From: Turicibacter sp.
GTDB lineage: Bacteria; Bacillota; Bacilli; MOL361; Turicibacteraceae
DNA length: 23,845 bases
Reading direction: 5' to 3'
Assembly (NCBI GenBank): GCA_030531025.1
Contig: JAUMTV010000050.1
Coordinates: 1 to 23,845 of the forward strand
The translations under genes were made by a program, and so were the position numbers. This document shows, one piece after another, positions 7,764 through 16,183 of this stretch. How positions within the stretch are numbered: the stretch's first letter is position 1; the number at the start of each line of letters is the position of its first letter. A model generated the notes under the pieces. That model ran no database searches. It was not told the DNA's origin and worked only from the letters and a program-made list of their open reading frames with translations.

Positions 7764-9569
7764 CTATTTAATTTTTTCAAACTGTCCCATGTAAAGTTGA
7801 TAATAATCTCCTTTTTGAGCAATCAGCTGTGCATGTGTTCCTTTTTCAGCAATTTCACCATTTTTAAGTAGTAAAATTTGATTGGCATTGACAATCGTTG
7901 ATAAGCGATGCGCAATAATAAAACTGGTTCGATCTTTTAATAAAACTTGAATGGCATCTTGAATTAATTTTTCCGTCTCGATATCAATTGAAGCAGTTGC
8001 TTCATCTAAAATTAAAATCGCTGGATCGGCAATTAATGCACGTGCAAATGAAATAAGCTGCTTTTGCCCAGTTGATAGACCTGAACCACCTTCACCAATG
8101 ACAGTATCATAACCATCCGGATAATGAGTAATAAACTCATGAGCATTAACTAACTTAGCTGCTTCTATAATTTCTTCATCTGTTGCATCTAATTTTCCAT
8201 AACGAATATTATCTTTAATTGTTCCACTAAATAACTGTGGTGTTTGAAGAACATATCCTAAATGCGAGTGTAGCCACTCTTGTGTTCGTTCACGATAATC
8301 CACACCATCAATTAGAATTTGTCCACTCGTTGGCTCATAGAAACGACAAATTAAATTCACAATCGTACTTTTTCCTGCCCCTGTTGGACCAACAATTGCA
8401 ATACTACTTCCCGCTTCAATTTTTAAATTGAGATGTTCCATGACTTTCTCACCCGTTTTATAGTGGAAGCCAACATCAATGAGCTCAATATCCCCCTTAA
8501 TCGATTCCCAATTTTCTTTTTTCAAGTTTCCAATTTGTCCATACTTTTCAATGACATCTGGACGATCGACAATATCAGATTCAGTATTAATTAATGAAAT
8601 AACACGTTCAGCTGATGCTTGTGCATCTTGAAAACGAGTCAGCAAGTTCGCAATCGTACGGATTGGATCATAAAATAAAGTGGCATAAGAAATGAACACA
8701 ACTAAATCACCATAAGATAAATCCCCATTAAAGACATCCATTCCCCCAACATTAATAATTAAAGCGACTCCGATACTTCCAAGCGCTACAATAATGGGAT
8801 AATAAATCGCATTAATGACTGATGCTCGAACTGAACCATCACGCATCTCTTTCGTTAAGTGTGAAAATTCTTCTAAATTATCTTCTTCAGTTACTAATGT
8901 TTTCGTAGTGACGGCCCCGGTAATTCCTTCATTAAAAGCTCCTGTAATTTTTGAGTTCATCTTACGTACTTGACGATATTGTTTTAAAATACGCGTCTGG
9001 AAAATATAACTCACAACCGCAAGGATCGGTAAAACTGCGATTGTAATTAAGGCAAGCTTCCAATTCATTAAAAACATTGAAATGGTAACAAAAATCATCA
9101 CTAAAATTCCCCAAATCGCATCAGTTAATCCCCACGATAAAATTCCACCAATTCGATTCGTATCTGATGTTAATCGTGAAAGTAACCATCCAACAGAAGA
9201 AGTATCATAAAAGGAAAAGGATAATTCCTGTAGTTTTTTGAAAGCGGCTTTTCTAATTTTATAACTAATGCTTAATTGTAATCGGTCAGATAATAAAATA
9301 AATGACCAAACGATAAATCCAAACAAAGCAATCACCACAAGATAAATGAAAGCAAACTGTGGTAAGCCGCTTATATTTTTCGGAATAACATATTGATCAA
9401 TGACTATCCCATTTAATCTCGGATAAACCGTATCTAAAACGGCTAATGTTATAGCTGATAAACACAGTAAAATGACATCACGTTCATCGTTTTTCACATA
9501 GGATAAAACTTTTTTCCAAATTGTTAAGTCGGCCTTCGTATATTCGACTTCTTCGAATTCATTTGCCAT
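7764..9569 (-). CDS. Heterodimeric ABC exporter, subunit with consensus ATPase site (BmrD/LmrD-like)
   Basis: A 601-aa half-transporter: six-helix type 1 exporter membrane domain (about 30-320) fused to an ATPase domain. Walker A GPTGAGKST (394-402), signature LSTGQ (498-502, Thr in place of the first Gly), Walker B ending LILDE with catalytic Glu523, D-loop ASID and H-loop AHR are visible. The partner upstream has the complementary defect (Asp instead of catalytic Glu, normal LSGGQ). This is the pattern of heterodimeric exporters such as BmrCD, LmrCD and TM287/288. The gene starts 2 nt after the partner's stop. Likely roles are multidrug, lipid or peptide export; the substrate is not evident. 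Confidence 0.88.
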   Translation of the reverse strand: MANEFEEVEYTKADLTIWKKVLSYVKNDERDVILLCLSAITLAVLDTVYPRLNGIVIDQYVIPKNISGLPQFAFIYLVVIALFGFIVWSFILLSDRLQLSISYKIRKAAFKKLQELSFSFYDTSSVGWLLSRLTSDTNRIGGILSWGLTDAIWGILVMIFVTISMFLMNWKLALITIAVLPILAVVSYIFQTRILKQYRQVRKMNSKITGAFNEGITGAVTTKTLVTEEDNLEEFSHLTKEMRDGSVRASVINAIYYPIIVALGSIGVALIINVGGMDVFNGDLSYGDLVVFISYATLFYDPIRTIANLLTRFQDAQASAERVISLINTESDIVDRPDVIEKYGQIGNLKKENWESIKGDIELIDVGFHYKTGEKVMEHLNLKIEAGSSIAIVGPTGAGKSTIVNLICRFYEPTSGQILIDGVDYRERTQEWLHSHLGYVLQTPQLFSGTIKDNIRYGKLDATDEEIIEAAKLVNAHEFITHYPDGYDTVIGEGGSGLSTGQKQLISFARALIADPAILILDEATASIDIETEKLIQDAIQVLLKDRTSFIIAHRLSTIVNANQILLLKNGEIAEKGTHAQLIAQKGDYYQLYMGQFEKIK

Positions 9570-9571
9570 AC

Positions 9572-11386
9572 TTACACCCCACTTCCTTGCTCAACGAGAC
9601 TTAAAACTTCAGCTTCTTTTTCATTTTGGATTTTCCAAAATGTTTGGTACAGCCCGTCTTGATGAATTAACTCATCATGTGTCCCTTTTTGTATAATACG
9701 TCCATGATCTAAAACGATAATTTGATCCGCATCTTTTACTGTACTCACACGATGGGCGACGATAAAGGTTGTCACATCTTTTGATCGTTCTTTTAACGCT
9801 TTACGGATAACAATATCTGTTTCTGTATCAACAGCACTCAATGAATCATCAAAAATTAAAATAGGACATTCATTAATTAGTGCACGTGCAATTCCAACAC
9901 GTTGTTTTTGTCCCCCGGATAAGGTCACGCCACGTTCTCCAACGATAGTGTCGTAACCTTCTTTAAATTCTTCAATGACATGATGAACAGAGGCTAATTG
10001 TGCCACACTATGAATTTCCTCATCCATCGCGTCTTTTTTGGCGATAGCGATGTTTTGTTTAATCGTTTTCGAGTATAAGAATAACTCTTGTAAAACAGCT
10101 CCAACATGACTTCGAATCCATTTTTTATCAATTTGATTTAACTCAATCCCATCAATTTTAATTGACCCCTCTGTATAGTCATATAGACGCATTAATAAGT
10201 TCATCAATGTTGTTTTTCCTGATCCTGTTCGACCGATAATCGCAATGGTTTGACCACGTTCAACTGTGAAAGTAATATCTTTTAAGATTCGGTCATGATC
10301 TTCGTATTCAAACCCGATATGATTAAACTCAATCGTCCCTTTAATTTCAGGTTTTTGTAACTCTTCTTCAAATTCAATGGGTTCACTTAAGACTTCATTA
10401 ATACGCTTAGCTGAAATGGTTGTTTTCCCTAAATCAGTTAAAATTCGGCCTAGTTGGCGAACTGGCCAAATAATCATCGCTTCGTAAGAAATAAAAGCTT
10501 GCAGTGTTCCAAGCGAAATTTCTTGATTAATCGTTAAATATGCTCCATAAATGACCGTAATTGCAATTTGAAAAAAGCTTAAGAAATCAGAAGTTGACCA
10601 AAACAAAGCATTCAATTTTGTCATCACATAACTTTTCGCACGATAATCTGCATTTCGCTTTTCAAATTGCTCAATTTCATATTCTTGATTACAATAGGCA
10701 CGTACGACACGGACTCCGGTTAAGTTTTCTTGAATCATCGTTGACATTCGTGCTTCTGCCTCATCTGCCTCTTTAAATGATTTTCTAACTTTTTTAAAGA
10801 AAATAAAGCAAAAAATGAAAAGAACAGGTGTAATACATACACTGACTAATGCAAATTTCACATTGAGTGTTACCATAAAAGTAAAAATAATCACAAAAAT
10901 TAAAATTGAATACCCCATCTCCACTAATTGTGACGATAAAAATAGACGAATCGTATCAATATCTGATGTACAACGTTGAATTAAATCCCCTGTTTCAACA
11001 CGTTTATGATACATAAATGGTAACTGTTGAATATGGTTATACATTCGATTTTTCAAGTTTTTAGCTAAATCTTCAGAAGCTTCTGCTGACCATCTTGCTT
11101 TTAAAAAGTTAAATAAAGCATTTATGATCGTAAACATAATAATTAAAAAACCACACATTAATAATTGCCCTTGAAACGTTGAAACAGATAACACAATTGA
11201 TGAAATAATCGTTTGATTTCCTTCTGTTGTCTGTTTAATAACCATATCAATGGCTGTTTGATTGACTAGTGGAATTAATGTTGAGAAAACAATCCCACAA
11301 GCTGTCGCAATTAATGCGCCTAGAACTTTTAATCGCTGCCCTTCAAGCCAACGATAAATACTCTTTAATTCATTCACTAAATTCAC
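9572..11386 (-). CDS. Heterodimeric ABC exporter, subunit with degenerate ATPase site (BmrC/LmrC-like)
   Basis: A 604-aa half-transporter with an N-terminal six-helix exporter domain and a C-terminal ATPase. Walker A GRTGSGKTT (385-393) and signature LSGGQ (489-493) are normal. Walker B reads LIFDD, so Asp514 replaces the catalytic glutamate. With the LSTGQ signature of the downstream subunit this makes one of the two ATP sites degenerate. The start is GTG at 11386 with AGGGG 7 nt upstream. A second in-frame GTG at 11377 with AGGTG six nt upstream is an alternative. A short leader ORF and a 12-codon ORF overlapping this start lie upstream. It forms an operon with the 7764-9569 gene. Confidence 0.88.
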   Translation of the reverse strand: MNLVNELKSIYRWLEGQRLKVLGALIATACGIVFSTLIPLVNQTAIDMVIKQTTEGNQTIISSIVLSVSTFQGQLLMCGFLIIMFTIINALFNFLKARWSAEASEDLAKNLKNRMYNHIQQLPFMYHKRVETGDLIQRCTSDIDTIRLFLSSQLVEMGYSILIFVIIFTFMVTLNVKFALVSVCITPVLFIFCFIFFKKVRKSFKEADEAEARMSTMIQENLTGVRVVRAYCNQEYEIEQFEKRNADYRAKSYVMTKLNALFWSTSDFLSFFQIAITVIYGAYLTINQEISLGTLQAFISYEAMIIWPVRQLGRILTDLGKTTISAKRINEVLSEPIEFEEELQKPEIKGTIEFNHIGFEYEDHDRILKDITFTVERGQTIAIIGRTGSGKTTLMNLLMRLYDYTEGSIKIDGIELNQIDKKWIRSHVGAVLQELFLYSKTIKQNIAIAKKDAMDEEIHSVAQLASVHHVIEEFKEGYDTIVGERGVTLSGGQKQRVGIARALINECPILIFDDSLSAVDTETDIVIRKALKERSKDVTTFIVAHRVSTVKDADQIIVLDHGRIIQKGTHDELIHQDGLYQTFWKIQNEKEAEVLSLVEQGSGV

Positions 11387-11421
11387 CTGACTTCCCCTAG
11401 TAGTCTATAACTCCGACTCAT
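11383..11421 (-). other. Possible 12-codon ORF overlapping the exporter start
   Basis: The ORF reads MSRSYRLLGEVR and its TGA overlaps the GTG start of the exporter gene (GTGA). No good Shine-Dalgarno is seen close to its ATG. Three of its twelve codons are arginine (CGG, AGA, AGG). If translated it would couple translation into the exporter gene. It may be chance. Confidence 0.25.
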
Positions 11422-11496
11422 TTATAACTCGTCGCTTAATTATCCTTTATAAACCTTACATATTCTCACAACTCCCTAGTGAAGCGAAGTTCCTCT

Positions 11497-11553
11497 TTAA
11501 AAAGCCCTCACCTCATTAAAATTAAATCGATTTTGATGAATAAATACAATCAT
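11497..11553 (-). CDS. Putative 18-aa leader peptide upstream of the ABC exporter pair
   Basis: A short ORF (MIVFIHQNRFNFNEVRAF) begins at an ATG with the strong ribosome binding site AAAGGGGG (11562-11569) 8 nt upstream, and about 36 nt below a TATAAT box (11596-11601). It ends about 110 nt before the exporter start. In B. subtilis the exporter operon bmrCD is preceded by the leader peptide gene bmrB, which controls it by ribosome-mediated attenuation; position and context here are analogous, though the sequence is not recognisably BmrB. The region after it can form an AACTTCGCTT/AAGCGA-CG-AGTT helix or a competing CGAC/GTCG hairpin, but no U-tract terminator is visible, so translational control is also possible. 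Confidence 0.45.
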   Translation of the reverse strand: MIVFIHQNRFNFNEVRAF

Positions 11554-11595
11554 CAGACTCGCCCCCTTTCATAAAAAAGTAACCACCAATTATTC

Positions 11596-11601
11596 ATTAT
11601 A
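11596..11601 (-). promoter_or_regulatory. -10 box for the leader ORF and exporter operon
   Basis: A perfect TATAAT on the minus strand lies 25-30 nt before the leader's Shine-Dalgarno. The -35 region is weak (CTTCCA with a 17-bp spacer or TTCCAA with 16), so the promoter may need an activator or be low-level. Confidence 0.5.
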
Positions 11602-11661
11602 CACTCTTTTACATTTTTTGGAAGACGGAACTCGAACTATTTTTCAAATATCTTTTATGAA

Positions 11662-11691
11662 AAAAACTATCTCTTAATGGAGATAGTTTTT
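11662..11691 (-). terminator. Terminator of the pullulanase gene
   Basis: AAAAACTATCTC pairs with GAGATAGTTTTT around a 6-nt loop, only a few bases after the stop codon, with a U-rich tail on the minus strand. Confidence 0.9.
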
Positions 11692-11696
11692 ATTAT

Positions 11697-14600
11697 TTAT
11701 TTCATTTTCTTTTTTCTTTCAAAATAATAAACAAGACTTCCACCAATGATCAGCAAACTTCCGATTCCTATACTCGCAAGATAGTTAATCCCTGTTTGCG
11801 GACGAGTAGCTTCTGGTTTATTTGTTTCTGAATTATCTTTATCAGGTTCAGTTGGATTTGTATTATCTGATTCTGGTACATCTGGTTTTGGTGCATCTGG
11901 TTCAGTTGTTCCTGGTTCATCTGGTTTTGGTACATCTGGTTCAGTTGGTTCTGTATAGTTTAACATTAACACATATGAAGAGTGTGGCGTTACCTCAACT
12001 TCATTTCCTTGAACCACGTCTAGTTCTTTAACTCCTGCTTCTTCACCATTTACAACAATTGACCATTTACCACTTTCTTCTAAAGAGACTGTTTTGTTCT
12101 CGTCTGATACATTATGAATAACAACAATTTTCTCAGCTGAATCTTCATAGCTATTTAATGTAAAGGATAAAACTTCTTCATCAGTTTTTTCAGCAAAGTT
12201 TAAATTTTCTTGAACTTCTTCTTGTGTCATCATACGGAAGGCCGCATTCGATTTACGAAGCTCGATTAATCCTTTATAATAATCAACAACATCTTGATTT
12301 TCTGATTTTAGCGACCAATCAATTTGATTCACTTCATCCGAACTATTATAAGAATTATGATTCCCATCTTTTGATCGCATCATTTCAACTCCGGCGTGTA
12401 AAAATGGTACCCCTTGTCCTGTTAAAACAATGGCATTCGCTTGTTTTTGAAGCATCTTAATATAGTCATTTGATGTGTCACCATTAGCTGCTTTCTCAAC
12501 TCCAAGCAGTTTATCGTATAACGTATTATTATCATGCGCTGACACATAAGAAATTGATTGACTTGGATTAGCTGCCCAATCACGATCTTTCCATTCCCCA
12601 CCGACTTGACTATGATAAGCAGAACCAACAATTCCAAATTTCAAGCGTTCATAAAAATAATCTGTCGTATTTCCGTTAATATAACCAGCTTCCCAGTCAT
12701 TTCCGACATTTCCTTTTACCGCATCTCTCATGTCATCATTAAAATAAGCGATATTTGGTGTCTCTTTTGCATTTCCTTTATAGGCTGCTTCTTCATCTTG
12801 TAGTGGTGATCCTCCACCTGTCCAACCTTCACCATAAATAATAATACTTGGATCAATCTCATGTAATGCTTCTTCTAATGCATTCATCGTTTCTACATCA
12901 TGTAATGCCATTAAATCAAAGCGGAATCCATCAATATTATACTCAGTGGCCCAGTAAGTAACTGAATCAATCATAAATTTACGCATCATTAAACGTTCAG
13001 ATGCTGTTTCATTTCCACAACCTGAACCATTTGAAAAAGATCCGTCTTCATTTTGGCGATAGTAATAACCTGGTACAATTTTATTAAAATCAGAATCTGC
13101 TGTGGCTCCTGTATGATTATAAACTACATCCATCACCACACGAATTCCATTTTCATGTAAAGCTTGAACCATTTGCTTAAATTCATTGACTCGAACTTCA
13201 CCGTTATAAGGATCTGTTGAATAAGAACCTTCAGGTGAATTATAGTTTTGTGGATCATACCCCCAGTTAAATTGGGCTTCATCTAATTTTGTTTCGTCAA
13301 TTGAGCGATGGTCAAAGGCTGGTAATAAATGAAGATGAGTAATGCCCATTTCCTTAATATGATCCAAGCCAGTTGCTAACCCTTCATCATTCACTGTTCC
13401 TGTTTCTGTTAACCCTAAATATTTTCCAGCATTTTTTATTCCTGAGTTAGCTGCACTTGATAAATCACGAATATGTAATTCATAAATGATAGCATCAGTA
13501 ATATCCCCACTAAAATCAGGACTTACATCACTTGACCAATTACTTGGATTTGTAGATTCTAAATCAACGACCATCCCTCTCATTCCGTTCACCCCAACCG
13601 TACGAGCGTATGGATCGACTGCAACTTCAGTGTTCGCTCCAACCGTGACCTTATAAGTATAATAAACACCATTTAAATCTCCATCAACTTTTAATTCCCA
13701 AACCCCTTTATCACCTTTTGTCATCACTGTTTCTTTATATAAATCATCGTTATGACCCGTACGGTAAAGTTGTAAACTAACTTCTGATGCCGTTGGTGCC
13801 CAAACTTTAAACGTCGTTGAAGACGAACTGTAATTTGCTCCTAAATCATCTCCATCGTAGTAAAATAACTCATTGAAGACTTCACTATCATAAACTCCAT
13901 AATATTGAACAACAACAGGTGCTCTAAATCCTGTTTTTTGAATATAGTATATTTCTCCCATTCCAATATCATCTTTAAGCGTTACATTAAGCCATGTTTT
14001 ATCCTTACTTAACTCAACTGTTTCAATCTCTAATTCATTTCCTTCTTTGTCTGTAAAAACCACTCCTTCTGTATCCTCAAACGGAATAGGAGCTGTCACT
14101 TTTAATGCATTTAAATCTGTAAATGTTGCCCCACTTAAAGCTGGTGTTTTATCAACCTCAGACGTATAGTAAACCATTGCTTCTCCCTGCAGTAAATAAA
14201 CATGAAGTTGTTTCTTTCCATCAACTTCTGTTGCTTTCGTTAAATCGATAAAACGATCTTTATCAATATCTTTTGCTGCCCAATCCCCTTTACGAATAAT
14301 AAAGCCAAGCTTTTCAATATCATTTAAATCTTTCAAATTAATTTTAGCTACTTTCCCATACTCATCCGTTTCTGTAAATGGATAGCCATATCCTTCCTGA
14401 CCATCTCCCCACGCCCAAACATTCCAATTTTTATAATCTTCTAAATAGCGATAATAATGAACAAAGACTTGTAACTCTGCTTCTTCATCTGGAACTACAT
14501 CAATAAATTCATCTTCAGGTAATTCAATACGATTCCCACTAGGACCAACAGCATCAAATCCATTTTGGCCTTTATTAACCCAAATTTCAGTATCAGCTAA

Positions 14601-15713
14601 AACTTTAAGTGTTTGATCCTCTTCATGATTTTTTTCTGACCAATCTGATTTTCGAACAATATAGCCAAGCGTATTTCCTGTTTTCACTTTAATCTCAACA
14701 ACACGTCCAAAATCATCTTCATATTCAAATGCATGTGCTCCATCTTCAGAACCTGTCCCCCATGTCCAAACATCCCAGTTTGTATAATCTTGATCTTGAC
14801 GATTGAAATGAAGAGTTACCGTTGAATAAGCACCTGTTTCTTTATTTGGGTTTTCATAATGAATCTGATCTGAACCTTGTTTAACATAAATATGAGACAC
14901 ATATCGATCAATATTGTTAATCAACTTTAGATTATCAATATTAATATCCTTTTTATCGCCCCCATCTTTATTCTCATGCCATTCTTGACCTTCAATTTCT
15001 TCATAAATAATAAATCCGAAATCTTTTATATCTTGTAAGCTTTCAAATGAAAATAATTTTGTCTTCCCATAAGAATCTTCATAATCAAAGTCTTGATGTG
15101 CTTCACTCCCTGTACCCCAAGTATATAATTTAAGGTTTTCGTAATCATTATTCTCTCGTTCATAATGAACGACAAGATCTATTGGTGTTTCATCAAGTGC
15201 ATCTAAATTTGGTTTATAATCGGTATAACCATTTTGCCCTTCTGTCACCCATATCTCCATGTCTTCATTGACCTGAATCATTTGATCAGCACTGTGATTC
15301 TTATCTTCCCAATCACCTTTTTTAATAATATAACCAACAGTTGAACCTTCTTTCACTTCAATGGTTGCTATCTTACCAAAATCATCTTCTGAAGTAAACT
15401 CGTAATCTCCATCGTTCACACCTGTTGACCACGTATGAATACTCCATCCCTCATAATCTTGATTGTTACGATTATAATGAATCGTTAAAGTATAAGTCTG
15501 CTCAATATTCTCTATTTCACTACTTTCATCAGGTGTTATTTCTAGTTGATTTTTTTCTAACTGTTCTTCAGTTTGTACTAACTCGCTGATACTCACCTCT
15601 TCACCATTATTTTGCGCAAAAATCGTTTGCAATGATGGTGTAAAATTTGAAATCAGCATCGCTAATGCTAAGAAACTTGCAATGTATTTTTTCCATCTCT
15701 TTACGTACTGCAT
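11697..15713 (-). CDS. pulA: Secreted, wall-anchored type I pullulanase with four CBM41-like modules
   Basis: Hydrolyses alpha-1,6 branch links in pullulan, starch or glycogen at the cell surface. Order in 1338 aa: signal peptide (1-34), four starch-binding CBM41-like modules (about 73-165, 177-285, 295-388, 412-516), a linker domain, a CBM48-like module (about 632-705) and a GH13 catalytic barrel (about 740-1150). Catalytic features are FNWGYDP (815-821), DVVYNHT (862-868), nucleophile Asp933 in GFRFD, acid/base Glu962 in GEGW and Asp1061 in SAHDN. A C-terminal beta domain and a Pro/Glu/Asp-rich wall spacer (1254-1303) follow, then RPQTG (1304-1308), a hydrophobic helix and a KKKMK tail. RPQTG replaces the usual LPXTG sortase motif. 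GGGGGG lies 5 nt before the ATG. It is a single-gene unit with its own terminator and cre sites upstream. Confidence 0.95.
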   Translation of the reverse strand: MQYVKRWKKYIASFLALAMLISNFTPSLQTIFAQNNGEEVSISELVQTEEQLEKNQLEITPDESSEIENIEQTYTLTIHYNRNNQDYEGWSIHTWSTGVNDGDYEFTSEDDFGKIATIEVKEGSTVGYIIKKGDWEDKNHSADQMIQVNEDMEIWVTEGQNGYTDYKPNLDALDETPIDLVVHYERENNDYENLKLYTWGTGSEAHQDFDYEDSYGKTKLFSFESLQDIKDFGFIIYEEIEGQEWHENKDGGDKKDINIDNLKLINNIDRYVSHIYVKQGSDQIHYENPNKETGAYSTVTLHFNRQDQDYTNWDVWTWGTGSEDGAHAFEYEDDFGRVVEIKVKTGNTLGYIVRKSDWSEKNHEEDQTLKVLADTEIWVNKGQNGFDAVGPSGNRIELPEDEFIDVVPDEEAELQVFVHYYRYLEDYKNWNVWAWGDGQEGYGYPFTETDEYGKVAKINLKDLNDIEKLGFIIRKGDWAAKDIDKDRFIDLTKATEVDGKKQLHVYLLQGEAMVYYTSEVDKTPALSGATFTDLNALKVTAPIPFEDTEGVVFTDKEGNELEIETVELSKDKTWLNVTLKDDIGMGEIYYIQKTGFRAPVVVQYYGVYDSEVFNELFYYDGDDLGANYSSSSTTFKVWAPTASEVSLQLYRTGHNDDLYKETVMTKGDKGVWELKVDGDLNGVYYTYKVTVGANTEVAVDPYARTVGVNGMRGMVVDLESTNPSNWSSDVSPDFSGDITDAIIYELHIRDLSSAANSGIKNAGKYLGLTETGTVNDEGLATGLDHIKEMGITHLHLLPAFDHRSIDETKLDEAQFNWGYDPQNYNSPEGSYSTDPYNGEVRVNEFKQMVQALHENGIRVVMDVVYNHTGATADSDFNKIVPGYYYRQNEDGSFSNGSGCGNETASERLMMRKFMIDSVTYWATEYNIDGFRFDLMALHDVETMNALEEALHEIDPSIIIYGEGWTGGGSPLQDEEAAYKGNAKETPNIAYFNDDMRDAVKGNVGNDWEAGYINGNTTDYFYERLKFGIVGSAYHSQVGGEWKDRDWAANPSQSISYVSAHDNNTLYDKLLGVEKAANGDTSNDYIKMLQKQANAIVLTGQGVPFLHAGVEMMRSKDGNHNSYNSSDEVNQIDWSLKSENQDVVDYYKGLIELRKSNAAFRMMTQEEVQENLNFAEKTDEEVLSFTLNSYEDSAEKIVVIHNVSDENKTVSLEESGKWSIVVNGEEAGVKELDVVQGNEVEVTPHSSYVLMLNYTEPTEPDVPKPDEPGTTEPDAPKPDVPESDNTNPTEPDKDNSETNKPEATRPQTGINYLASIGIGSLLIIGGSLVYYFERKKKMK

Positions 15714-15744
15714 CTAATCCCCCCTCATTTAATTGGCAACCAAA

Positions 15745-15758
15745 ACATAACGCTTTCA
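15745..15758 (-). promoter_or_regulatory. Near-consensus cre site close to the pullulanase start
   Basis: On the minus strand TGAAAGCGTTATGT matches TGNAANCGNWNNCW except for G at the conserved C. It lies about 32 bp before the start codon, a position suited to a roadblock by CcpA. Confidence 0.4.
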
Positions 15759-15795
15759 CTTAGTTGGAATTTGTCTATTTTTGTCATGCACCTCG

Positions 15796-15810
15796 ATGTA
15801 ACCGGTTTCT
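15796..15810 (+). promoter_or_regulatory. Consensus cre (CcpA) site upstream of the pullulanase gene
   Basis: ATGTAACCGGTTTCT matches every constrained position of WTGNAANCGNWNNCW. It lies 83-97 bp upstream of the pullulanase start. Catabolite control of an alpha-glucan-degrading enzyme is expected in Bacillota. No clear promoter could be placed around it. Confidence 0.6.
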
Positions 15811-15895
15811 AGTTTATCTGATGTATGAAAAAAGAAGTTCATTATTTCAAAAAGACTGTTTTCCTTAGTTAATGTCTTCTCTAGAAAAAGGCACC

Positions 15896-15958
15896 AAAAA
15901 AACACCTGAATCAATAAATAAATTAATTTCTAATTTATCATTCATCAGGTGTTTTTTT
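15896..15958. terminator. Bidirectional terminator-like hairpin upstream of pulA
   Basis: AAAAAAACACCTGA (15896-15909) pairs with TCAGGTGTTTTTTT (15945-15958). The loop is long and AT-rich and holds a smaller ATAAAT/ATTTAT pairing. A/T runs on both sides give a U-tract in either direction. It separates the 16184-16549 gene from pulA. Confidence 0.7.
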
Positions 15959-16183
15959 ATTAAAGATACTAATCAACTTAGCATGAAAAATAATTTTTCC
16001 TAAAATATATAAGTCCAGATAAGTTTTTCATATTGGAAAATTTTTAGCTGGGGGATAGTCTGTCTTAGTATTAAAGCGACTTTACAACCAAGAGTGTTAT
16101 AAAATGATGAAATACATTTCTATTTCTATATATACTCTCTCCACATTTGTGAACTATAGTTTAATTAACTAAATTTGTAGTTC
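15959..16183. other. Intergenic stretch with no gene seen
   Basis: No ORF with a ribosome binding site was found on either strand. The only structure noted is a stem GAACTA/TAGTTC (16151-16183) directly after the stop codon of the 16184-16549 gene. It lacks a U-tract and could mark that transcript's 3' end. Confidence 0.4.

Noticed and set aside
11455..11490. Start-stop pair ATGTAA with GGAG upstream in the exporter leader
   Set aside because: Such a minimal ORF is easily produced by chance in AT-rich DNA and nothing else supports it.
12558..12803. Plus-strand open frames inside pulA, clpB, leuS and the transporter genes
   Set aside because: They lie opposite well-supported genes with clear family motifs, lack ribosome binding sites and show no recognisable protein features.
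15826..15873. Short ORF of 15 codons on the plus strand upstream of pulA
   Set aside because: No ribosome binding site in front of its ATG and no promoter context.
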